Shown: piece by piece, positions 57,817 to 64,000 of the stretch | Layout of the letters: each line of letters begins with the position of its first letter | Position numbering within the stretch: the stretch's first letter is position 1 | NCBI RefSeq assembly: GCF_000196175.1 | Contig: NC_005363.1 | Span: 868,001-932,000, forward strand | From: Bdellovibrio bacteriovorus HD100 | GTDB lineage: Bacteria > Bdellovibrionota > Bdellovibrionia > Bdellovibrionales > Bdellovibrionaceae | Reading direction: 5' to 3' | DNA length: 64,000 nucleotides | Program-made: the position numbers and the translations under genes | The notes under the pieces: generated by a model | Told to the model about the DNA's origin: nothing | What the model saw: the letters and a program-made list of their open reading frames with translations, nothing else | Database searches by the model: none

Positions 57817-58332
57817 CTAGAAATCGGATTTCTTGAACAATGGACGAAGGTCCAGACCGATCTCGGTCAGCTTGGGTTCCGGGAAGTGTGGCCCGCGGTG
57901 GATCACACACAGAACTGTGGAAATCTCGGCTCCGATAGAGCGCAAATCCGCAGTGGAAAGCACCACCTGGCCGCCAGTGGTGACGACGTCCTCGATCACA
58001 CAGACCTTCTTGCCTTTGATTTCAAGGCCTTCGGCAAACTTGCAGGTGCCGTATTCTTTGGCCTCTTTACGAACGAACACACAAGGGATCCCGGTTTCCA
58101 GGGACAAGGCGGTGGCGATAGGGATGCCGCCCATTTCAAGGCCGGCCAGAACTTCGGTGCCTGCAGGAATCAAGGGAACCATTTGTTTGGCGATTTCACG
58201 CAGCAAAGTCGGCTGTGCCTCAAAACGATACTTGTCGAAGTATTCGTTCGAGATCTGGCCCGAGCGAAGTTTAAACTCCCCAGTCAGGTGAGCAATGTCG
58301 TAAATGTTCTTGGCAAGTTCTTGTCTGGTCAT
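57817..58332 (-). CDS. pyrE: Orotate phosphoribosyltransferase
   Basis: A 171-residue enzyme of pyrimidine synthesis that joins orotate with PRPP to give OMP. The PRPP-binding loop is VCVIEDVVTTGGQVV and the flexible-loop region is FVRKEAKEYGTCKFAEG; GLEMGGIPIATAL is the family dimer/substrate region. The start at 58332 has AAGGAG 8 bases upstream, while the frame extends to 58356. It lies 32 bases downstream of cutA in the same unit. Confidence 0.95.
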   Translation of the reverse strand: MTRQELAKNIYDIAHLTGEFKLRSGQISNEYFDKYRFEAQPTLLREIAKQMVPLIPAGTEVLAGLEMGGIPIATALSLETGIPCVFVRKEAKEYGTCKFAEGLEIKGKKVCVIEDVVTTGGQVVLSTADLRSIGAEISTVLCVIHRGPHFPEPKLTEIGLDLRPLFKKSDF

Positions 58333-58364
58333 GGCGATAGCTCCTTCGCTTTTCAAAGCTAGGG

Positions 58365-58679
58365 CTATCTTTGACTTTCTTCAAGCCAGTTCTTGAAAGC
58401 GGGATTGATTCCCAGGACGGGGAGAGTCATGACACACGGGACGTCATAGGGGTGAAGCTCTTCGACCCTTTTTGTGATTCTGCTCTGTGCATCAGGGGTG
58501 TTCAAAGCCTTCAGGATCAGGATATGCTCGGAGCTTGTCTCTAATTTTCCCTCCCACCAGTACATCGATTCCATGCCTGGAATGATGTTGGCGCAACCGA
58601 CAAGTTTTTCCTCCAGCAGAGTTCTTGCGATACTCTGCGCGGAAGTTTTGTCAGGGCAGGGGATATAAAACAAAATCAC
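58365..58679 (-). CDS. cutA: CutA1-family protein
   Basis: A 104-residue trimeric protein of the CutA family, once linked to copper tolerance but of unclear role. The motifs LLEEKLVGCANIIPGMESMYWWEGKLE and HPYDVPCVMTLPV are diagnostic. It starts with GTG (58679) with GGAG 7 bases upstream, and overlaps the end of the CNNM gene by a few bases of leader. The pairing with pyrE and a CNNM protein gives no clear pathway. Confidence 0.94.
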   Translation of the reverse strand: MILFYIPCPDKTSAQSIARTLLEEKLVGCANIIPGMESMYWWEGKLETSSEHILILKALNTPDAQSRITKRVEELHPYDVPCVMTLPVLGINPAFKNWLEESQR

Positions 58680-58682
58680 AAC

Positions 58683-59723
58683 CTAGCTCCGGCGCAGTTT
58701 CTGTTTGCGCATCTGCCACTGTTCCAGGGCGAACTTGCGCATGTCTTCCACGCTGTCCAGTTCATCGACGATTTCTACCCCTAGAAGGGTTTCAACGGCG
58801 TCTTCCAAACTGACCAGACCAGCCACGATGCCGTACTCGTCCACCGCCAAGGCCATGTGTTCTTTTTCTTTGATAAAGAAATCCAGAACCTGGGACACAG
58901 TCATGCGCTCTGGGATGCTGGAGATCGGAGTCACGATCTCACCCACCTTCTTGTCGTGCAAGTCGTTGGAAAGGGTTTCGTGAATTTTATAGCGATAGGT
59001 CATGCCGATGATGTTGTCCAGGCTGCCATCGTAAACCGGGATGCGCGAGAAGCGCAGAGGACGGTATTTGTTAAAGACCTCTTCCACGGTTAATTCTTTG
59101 TCCAATGCAAAGAACACGGATCGTGGGGTCATGATGTCAGACACATAGATCTTGTCCAGCATCAGCAGGTTTTTGATGATGTTGGATTCTTTGCCTTTCA
59201 AAGTTCCTTCTTCCACGCCGATTTCGGCAGTCATCAGGATCTCTTCACGGGTCACTTCCGGATCTTCAGAGGTTTTTGCAAAAAAACGGCCCAGCCACTC
59301 GGACATGATCACCAATGGATACAAAAGCAAGATCATGAACTGGATGGTGTAGGCGGCAAAGGGAACTAGGGCTTTCCAGTGCGCGGCACCGACAGACTTG
59401 GGAATGATCTCAGACAGAATCAGGATCATGAAAGTCAGGGCAAAAGAGGCCACGGTGACGGCTTCTTGTCCGTATTGAATCTGAATTTGGTAGGCGATGG
59501 CGGCGGAGCCCAAGGTGTGGGACAGGGTGTTCAGTGTCAGGATGGCAGAAATAGGGCGGTCGATGTTTTCTTTTAGATGTTCAAGAAGCTTTCCGCTTCT
59601 TTTATTCTCTTTGACCAGAACCCCGATGTAAGCGGAGGTCGAAGTCAGAAGAACAGCTTCCAGCATGGAACATAAAAAAGAGATACCGATGGTACTGATA
59701 AACAGAACAATAATAATCGTCAT
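58683..59723 (-). CDS. CNNM/CorC-family membrane protein with CBS pair
   Basis: A 346-residue integral membrane protein. Three to four hydrophobic segments of the DUF21/CNNM domain (TIIIVLFISTIGISFLCSMLEAVLL, TFMILILSEIIPKSVGAAHW, IQFMILLLYPLVIMSEW) are followed by a CBS pair (IMTPRSVFFALDKEL, FSRIPVYDG, MALAVDEYGIVAGLVSLED). CNNM proteins transport or regulate Mg2+. The C-terminal CorC_HlyC domain of longer forms is absent here. It is the first gene of the CNNM-cutA-pyrE unit. Confidence 0.92.
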   Translation of the reverse strand: MTIIIVLFISTIGISFLCSMLEAVLLTSTSAYIGVLVKENKRSGKLLEHLKENIDRPISAILTLNTLSHTLGSAAIAYQIQIQYGQEAVTVASFALTFMILILSEIIPKSVGAAHWKALVPFAAYTIQFMILLLYPLVIMSEWLGRFFAKTSEDPEVTREEILMTAEIGVEEGTLKGKESNIIKNLLMLDKIYVSDIMTPRSVFFALDKELTVEEVFNKYRPLRFSRIPVYDGSLDNIIGMTYRYKIHETLSNDLHDKKVGEIVTPISSIPERMTVSQVLDFFIKEKEHMALAVDEYGIVAGLVSLEDAVETLLGVEIVDELDSVEDMRKFALEQWQMRKQKLRRS

Positions 59724-59842
59724 AGAGTGATGCTTAAATCTGAGAAGTTAAATGTGACGGGCAGACGCCTGTGATATTCCATAGAGACTAGAGTGTACCA
59801 CATTCGGGAAGGGACCTGTCTATAACGCGACTTGCAAGAAGT

Positions 59843-59904
59843 CCTGATATAATCGAGATAAATCAGGAATTTGTGAGTCATCAGGACCCTGATGAGGGTT
59901 TTTT
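59843..59904 (+). promoter_or_regulatory. Attenuator-like leader upstream of the dienelactone hydrolase gene
   Basis: A TATAAT lies at 59848-59853. Downstream, ATCAGG (59862-59867 and 59880-59885) can pair with CCTGAT (59888-59893), and this competes with ACCCT-GATG-AGGGT (59886-59899) followed by six T (59899-59904), a terminator-like hairpin. The two folds exclude each other, which is the design of an attenuator. Confidence 0.45.
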
Positions 59905-59959
59905 GACCTTTCGCCGGGCCCTTCATAGACTTTGGTAAAGCTTAAAAGGAGTACTAAAG

Positions 59960-60748
59960 ATGATGAAGAATTTAGCAGCAGCCCTTTTGGTGTGGGGGGC
60001 ATTCATGCAAGCTCATGCTGAAGTAAAAACTGAAATGGTCGAGTACAAAGAAGGCAAGACGGTTTTGGAAGGTTTTCTGGCTCAGGATGATTCCTTAAAA
60101 GGTCCGCGTCCGGCGATCATCATTGTTCACCAGTGGATGGGGTTGGGTGAACATGAAAAAGCCAGCGCCCAGCGTTTGGCGGAAAAAGGTTACGTGGTAC
60201 TGGCTGCCGACATCTATGGCAAAGGGGTCCGTCCCGGATCCCCGGCAGAGGCCGGCAAACTTGCCGGCACATACAAAGAGGACGTGAAGCTTTACCGGGC
60301 GCGTGAAAAAGCGGCCTTTGATTATCTGAAGAAAAATAAAAATGTCGATGCCAAGCAGATAGTGATCATGGGGTATTGCTTTGGCGGTACCGGAGCCCTG
60401 GAGGCGGCTCGTGCAGGTTTGCCTGTGGTGGGGGCGGTCAGCATCCATGGTGGTCTGGCCAGCAAGAATCCCAAGGATGTGAAGAACATCAAATCCAAGG
60501 TGCTGGTCTTGCATGGAGCTATTGATCCCTACGTGCCACCAGCGGAAGTCGATGGCTTCATGAAAGAAATGAACGAAGCCAAAGTGGACTATCAGTTTGT
60601 GGCGTATTCCGGAGCGGTTCATGCCTTCACTCAGAAAGATGCGGGCAATGATCCATCCAAGGGGCACGCCTACAACCCCGTCGCGGAGAAACGTTCCTGG
60701 GCGGCTCTGGAGGCCTTTCTGAATGAAGTGGCACCAGTTGCAAGGTAA
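59960..60748 (+). CDS. Exported dienelactone hydrolase-family protein
   Basis: A 262-residue alpha/beta-hydrolase with a signal peptide (MMKNLAAALLVWGAFMQAHAE). The family triad is Cys in MGYCFGGTGA, Asp in HGAIDPYVP and His in GAVHAFT; HQWMGLGEHEK and AADIYGKG are typical. True dienelactone hydrolases work on aromatic breakdown products in the cytoplasm; an exported form more likely acts on prey-derived esters or lipids (inference). AAAAGGAG lies 8 bases before the ATG. Confidence 0.9.
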   Translation: MMKNLAAALLVWGAFMQAHAEVKTEMVEYKEGKTVLEGFLAQDDSLKGPRPAIIIVHQWMGLGEHEKASAQRLAEKGYVVLAADIYGKGVRPGSPAEAGKLAGTYKEDVKLYRAREKAAFDYLKKNKNVDAKQIVIMGYCFGGTGALEAARAGLPVVGAVSIHGGLASKNPKDVKNIKSKVLVLHGAIDPYVPPAEVDGFMKEMNEAKVDYQFVAYSGAVHAFTQKDAGNDPSKGHAYNPVAEKRSWAALEAFLNEVAPVAR

Positions 60749-60870
60749 TGCGAATTGAGCTGTCTAGAGTCTGAACAATCGTGAAAATATGGCAAGGGTG
60801 GTGACGGGGAATGGTCCTGTCGCCGCCCTTGTGTTAAAGACTTCGCTTTGAATACAAAAGGAGTCTTCAT

Positions 60871-61380
60871 ATGAAAACAATCTTGCTGGCGGCCCTGCTT
60901 TCTCTTTCTTTTGCGGCGCCAACCTTTGCCAATATCTCTGACAATTCCCAGGACGTGGTTTCTGCTAAAAAAGGAAAAGGCAAATCCGAGCCGGCTCCGA
61001 AAGAAGACGACGGTGGTCGTGGTGAAGAAAAAGACCCTCGTGAAGAAACCTATGAAGGCAATGACCGTGACAGTGGTGGTTCTTTTGATGGCGGCGGTTA
61101 CGGCAGCGGCGGATTCGATGGCGGCGGCTATGGCGGTGGTGACGGCGGCGGCATGATCGGTGAGATCTTCTCTGTTCCGGGCAAAGGCAAAACCTATCCA
61201 GTGACTTCCAACACCACAGTGGAAGATCGTGGCGATGTTCTGGTTTACACAACCCGCACTCAGGAAGACATCAGCTATGATGAAACCTGCACAACGATTT
61301 CTGTTTTGGTTGTGGCGAAATCCACAGGCAAAGTGATCTCTTCTGACAGCAACGAATATTGCAATCGCTGGCCGATGTAG
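60871..61380 (+). CDS. Exported Gly-rich protein, unknown function
   Basis: A 169-residue protein with a signal peptide (MKTILLAALLSLSFAAPTFAN). A charged Lys/Glu/Asp region follows, then a Gly/Tyr/Phe-Gly run of about 40 residues, and a small C-terminal domain with two cysteines (DETCTTIS and EYCNRWPM) that may be joined. Gly-rich runs may mediate self-assembly at the surface. AAAAGGAG lies before the ATG. A terminator follows. Confidence 0.72.
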   Translation: MKTILLAALLSLSFAAPTFANISDNSQDVVSAKKGKGKSEPAPKEDDGGRGEEKDPREETYEGNDRDSGGSFDGGGYGSGGFDGGGYGGGDGGGMIGEIFSVPGKGKTYPVTSNTTVEDRGDVLVYTTRTQEDISYDETCTTISVLVVAKSTGKVISSDSNEYCNRWPM

Positions 61381-61407
61381 TTTCGACTTTCACATTGTTT
61401 AAAAAGC

Positions 61408-61440
61408 AAAAGAGCTGACCCTAAAAAGTCAGCTCTTTCT
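61408..61440. terminator. Bidirectional intrinsic terminator
   Basis: AAAGAGCTGAC and GTCAGCTCTTT with an 8-9 base loop lie between the Gly-rich protein and the convergent YqjE-like gene. Confidence 0.85.
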
Positions 61441-61461
61441 ATTTGCAGTGGCCAGTCCCGC

Positions 61462-61902
61462 CTAGCTGGCTTCAGAGGTTTTCGCGCGCTTGCTTTGGCG
61501 TTCCTCCACATAATCCATCACCAGCAAAGCCACGGCATTTTCCAGGGCGCCGGACTGTTTGGGGGTGACAGGCTTTTCTACAAACCCCAACGCTTTCAAC
61601 CACGTCTTTTTATTCAGGCTGTAGATCAAGACACCCGCAGAAATCACAGTCATCACAAGGTACACAATCATGCCGCCTGTGATCTGAAATTCCTCGCCCT
61701 TGTCCAGCTGGCCGGCCAGGCTTGCGATGAACAGTGAGACCCCCACGCAGCTTAAAGCCAGCGATCCGATGGTGGACACCAGCACGAATGTCAGCGCGCG
61801 CAGATGCAACACCAGTTGCTGGGTGAAGGCGATGCCGGGTTCTTTGAACAGGCTTTTGGCGTTACCGATAAAGAAAGAAATGAGGGGCAGAAGGAAGTTC
61901 AT
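61462..61902 (-). CDS. YqjE-like small membrane protein
   Basis: A 146-residue protein with two central hydrophobic segments (ALTFVLVSTIGSLALSCVGVSLFIASL and GGMIVYLVMTVISAGVLIYSL), an amphipathic N-terminus and a charged C-terminal tail ending KRAKTSEAS. In arrangement it matches the YqjE/phage-holin-like superfamily that follows yqjD. Its start lies immediately after the stop of the YqjD-like gene, so they are one unit. Function is not known; YqjE is a membrane partner of ribosome-tethering YqjD in E. coli. Confidence 0.75.
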   Translation of the reverse strand: MNFLLPLISFFIGNAKSLFKEPGIAFTQQLVLHLRALTFVLVSTIGSLALSCVGVSLFIASLAGQLDKGEEFQITGGMIVYLVMTVISAGVLIYSLNKKTWLKALGFVEKPVTPKQSGALENAVALLVMDYVEERQSKRAKTSEAS

Positions 61903-62133
61903 CTAGTCATCCTTTCTTTTGTACAGCATGCGCGCGATCACAAAGCCTGCCAGGGCGGCGATGCCAACCGAAGCCCATGGGTTTTCCTTCATGGTTTGGG
62001 TCAGGCTGTCTTTCATGTCTTTGATTTGCTCACGCTGTTCGCCGGGAATTTTGTTTTTGATGGTGTCAGTCTGAGCTTTCAGTTCTTCCTGAAGCTGCTT
62101 TTTGATTTCGGCAATAAGCTGGTCGCGATCCAT
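61903..62133 (-). CDS. YqjD/ElaB-like (DUF883) membrane-anchored protein
   Basis: A 76-residue protein: an N-terminal helical coiled coil (LIAEIKKQLQEELKAQTDTIKNK), a middle KENPWASVGIAALAGFVIARM with the DUF883 NPW/G-rich C-terminal membrane segment, and a basic tail KRKDD. E. coli YqjD, ElaB and YgaM anchor 70S ribosomes to the membrane in stationary phase. This role is inferred from the family. It directly precedes the YqjE-like gene on the same strand. Confidence 0.85.
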   Translation of the reverse strand: MDRDQLIAEIKKQLQEELKAQTDTIKNKIPGEQREQIKDMKDSLTQTMKENPWASVGIAALAGFVIARMLYKRKDD

Positions 62134-62235
62134 GGCTGTCGTCCTCGGGGCTGAAAGATGAATTTACGAATCTCTTTTCGGCACAACAGACTGCGATGTT
62201 TAGTTTTTCTGGATATAAGTCGAGGCAGGGAAATA

Positions 62236-62266
62236 AAAAAAGCCCGGTGTTTCCACCGGGCTTTGA
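62236..62266 (-). terminator. Intrinsic terminator of fusA
   Basis: On the minus strand AAAGCCCGGTG and CACCGGGCTTT with loop GAAA, followed by a T-run (about 62241 to 62234). It lies about 70 bases after the EF-G stop. Confidence 0.88.
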
Positions 62267-62332
62267 AGTTTGAAGATCAAACTTAGCGGGACGCAGTCCA
62301 GTGCTTCGCACCTCCTGCGCATCCGCGCGAAA

Positions 62333-64000
62333 TTACTTCTGCTCAGCTGCGCGCTTAGCTTGGTATTTCTTCGCAAGTTCTTCCTGGATGTTACGAGGTA
62401 CTGGAGCGTACTTCGCGAATTCCATGGAGAACTCACCTTTACCTTTGGTCGCAGAACGAAGGTCTGTAGAGTAACCGAACATTTCTGTCAGTGGTACTTC
62501 AGCTTCGATCACGCAGTTACCTTCGAATGCAGTAGTTGCAACGATGGAACCACGGCGTTGGTTGATTTGACCAACAGCGGAACCTTGGTATTCGTCTGGA
62601 ACTGTCGTCTCAAGCTTCATGATCGGCTCAAGAACAGTTGGTTTCGCGGAAGCGTAAACTTCACGAAGAGCCGCCATACCAGCGATTTTGAACGCCATGT
62701 ATGAGGAGTCGACATCGTGGTACGCGCCGTCTTCCAGAACAACTTCAACGCCAACGATCGGGAAGCCAATCAGAGGACCTTTAACAGTCTGCTCTTTGAA
62801 GCCTTCTTCAACCGCAGGGATGAATTCCTTAGGAATACGACCACCGACAACTTTGTTTTCAAATTTGAATACAGCGCCGTCTTCTTGTGGAGGAAGAGGT
62901 TGGATTTTACCAACGATCTTCGCGTATTGACCGGAACCACCAGTTTGTTTTTTGTGAGTGTAGTCGTACGGAGCTTCAACGGAGATAGTCTCACGGTAAG
63001 CAACCTGAGGCTGACCCACGATAACTTCACAGTTGAATTCACGTTTCATACGCTCAACGTAGATTTCCAAGTGCAATTCACCCATACCGGAGATGATAGT
63101 CTCGTTGGATTCCTCGTCACGGTGTACGCGGAATGTAGGGTCTTCCTTACGGAATTTCTGAAGAGCTTTGGAGAAATTGTTCGCCGCAGTTTTATCTTTA
63201 GGCGCAATTGCCAAGCTGATAACGGAATCAGGTACGTGCATGGATTGCATGGACGCCTGGATGTTCTCGTCACAGAAAGTGTCACCGGAAGCACAGTCGA
63301 TACCGAACAATGCCACGATGTCACCAGCGTAGGATACGTCGATATCTTCCATTTTATCAGAGTGCATACGAACCAAGCGAGGAATCTTAACAGATTTCTT
63401 GTTCACTTGATTGACGATGAAATCGCCTTTGCCCATTTTACCTTGGTAAACGCGCATGTAAGTCAACTGACCGAATGGAGTCTCTTGAAGTTTGAACGCA
63501 AGAGCAACCAATGGTTTGGTTGGATCTGGATGCAGGTCGAACTTCTCTTCGTTCTTGGTGATATCAAGAGCTTGCTCTTTTTTCTCAGCAGGGGACGGAA
63601 GATAGTAAGTAACCGCGTCCATCAGACGCTGAACGCCTTTATTTTTGAATGCAGAACCGCAAAGAACTGGAACCAATTTCAAACCGATAGTGCCCTTACG
63701 GATAGCCGCACGGATCTCTTCAGTTGTTGGCTCTTCTTCCATCAAGAATTTCTCTTCGATAGCAGAGTCAACGTCAGCCAGTTTACCGATCATGATTTGA
63801 CGGTATTTTTTTGCAGTTTCAACTAGGTCCGCTGGGATTTCTTCTACAAGAACGTTCTCACCGGATTCACCTTGGTTGATGTAAGCTTTCATGTCAGTCA
63901 GGTCAACGTGACCTCTGTGCTGATCTTCCAGACCGATTGGGATCTGGATCATAACTGCGTTCAAACGCAATTTTTCGATCAAAGCATCAGTAACACGGTA
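62333..64000 (-). CDS. fusA: Elongation factor G (5' end outside window)
   Basis: The C-terminal 550 or so residues of EF-G, the GTPase that moves tRNA and mRNA through the ribosome. The reading frame is open to the window edge, so the start and the GTP-binding P-loop are beyond it. Visible are the end of domain I (GTIGLKLVPVLCGSAFKNKGVQ), domain II (DPTKPLVALAFKLQETPFGQ), domain III (ESNETIISGMGELHLEIYVER), and domains IV-V (QTGGSGQYAKIVG, GSAVGQINQRRGSI, and the end FGYSTDLRSATKGKGEFSMEFAKY). A terminator follows. The window cannot tell whether it lies in the str operon or is a second copy. Confidence 0.96.
   Translation of the reverse strand, partial: YRVTDALIEKLRLNAVMIQIPIGLEDQHRGHVDLTDMKAYINQGESGENVLVEEIPADLVETAKKYRQIMIGKLADVDSAIEEKFLMEEEPTTEEIRAAIRKGTIGLKLVPVLCGSAFKNKGVQRLMDAVTYYLPSPAEKKEQALDITKNEEKFDLHPDPTKPLVALAFKLQETPFGQLTYMRVYQGKMGKGDFIVNQVNKKSVKIPRLVRMHSDKMEDIDVSYAGDIVALFGIDCASGDTFCDENIQASMQSMHVPDSVISLAIAPKDKTAANNFSKALQKFRKEDPTFRVHRDEESNETIISGMGELHLEIYVERMKREFNCEVIVGQPQVAYRETISVEAPYDYTHKKQTGGSGQYAKIVGKIQPLPPQEDGAVFKFENKVVGGRIPKEFIPAVEEGFKEQTVKGPLIGFPIVGVEVVLEDGAYHDVDSSYMAFKIAGMAALREVYASAKPTVLEPIMKLETTVPDEYQGSAVGQINQRRGSIVATTAFEGNCVIEAEVPLTEMFGYSTDLRSATKGKGEFSMEFAKYAPVPRNIQEELAKKYQAKRAAEQK

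Noticed and set aside
59724-59842. Small gene between the CNNM and dienelactone hydrolase genes
   Set aside because: Short frames there lack a ribosome-binding site and conserved-looking features.
62717-63826. 369-codon plus-strand frame over fusA
   Set aside because: Antisense to EF-G; Phe/Arg-rich nonsense composition.

Overview
The window reads as chromosomal DNA of a Bdellovibrio-like predatory bacterium (Bdellovibrionota). This rests on protein style and gene mix rather than a database match: moderate GC, dense short operons, a Gram-negative envelope (LpxD, Mla-type ABC ATPase, lipoproteins, a beta-barrel), and an unusually large share of secreted proteins and hydrolases (endonuclease I, phospholipase-A2-like, App1-like phosphatase, dienelactone hydrolase, C-terminal processing protease) that would suit digestion of a prey cell. 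I see no phage, insertion sequence, integrase or CRISPR array. No gap between genes exceeds about 240 bases.

Layout. 1-6903: a stress/protein-quality group (end of an Mla-like ABC ATPase, P-type ATPase, Hsp20, exported rhodanese, lipoprotein, CBS-DUF2267 protein, DegP-like protease with no signal peptide). 7009-13712: housekeeping and RNA/ribosome modification (long U32 protein, chorismate-mutase-like protein, RlmI-like methyltransferase, RoxA-like oxygenase, malate dehydrogenase). 13798-17936: a lipoprotein, a DJ-1/PfpI protein, a MerR regulator with a CarH-type B12 photoreceptor signature, and a chemoreceptor. 17943-21872: secreted proteins, endonuclease I, tRNA-Pro and small membrane proteins. 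21949-22975: ribosomal proteins S18, L28 and L24. 23169-28977: Nit-type amidase, ETF-ubiquinone oxidoreductase, RlmL-like methyltransferase and small exported proteins. 28993-33585: LpxD, a Lys/Ala/Pro-rich protein, IF-1, Tex and a 31-residue basic peptide missed by normal length cut-offs. 33671-36592: two coupled exported proteins, one with a duplicated methyltransferase-like fold. 36767-39946: TldD-TldE-WHy lipoprotein operon. 40005-47587: membrane protein, two HAD proteins, topoisomerase I, Prc-like protease. 47764-52092: TPR/beta-barrel protein and large lipoprotein. 52241-55266: 2-oxoacid dehydrogenase E1 alpha and beta with a methyltransferase. 55475-56773: exported phospholipase-A2-like and App1-like pair. 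56821-62133: secreted protein, CNNM-cutA-pyrE operon, dienelactone hydrolase, Gly-rich protein, YqjE/YqjD-like pair. 62333-64000: EF-G, running off the right edge.

How genes connect. Translational coupling (overlapping stop/start or gaps under 15 bases) supports the pairs TldD-TldE-lipoprotein, E1 alpha-E1 beta-methyltransferase, CNNM-CutA-PyrE, PLA2-like-App1-like and the two exported proteins at 33671-36592. The most novel-looking items are the exported methyltransferase-like protein and its partner, the exported lipid-hydrolase pair, the CarH-like regulator beside a chemoreceptor, the hairpin built over the start codon of the TPR/barrel gene, an attenuator-like leader at 59843-59904, and the 31-residue basic peptide after tex. 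Functions are inferred from motifs read by eye; no searches were run.
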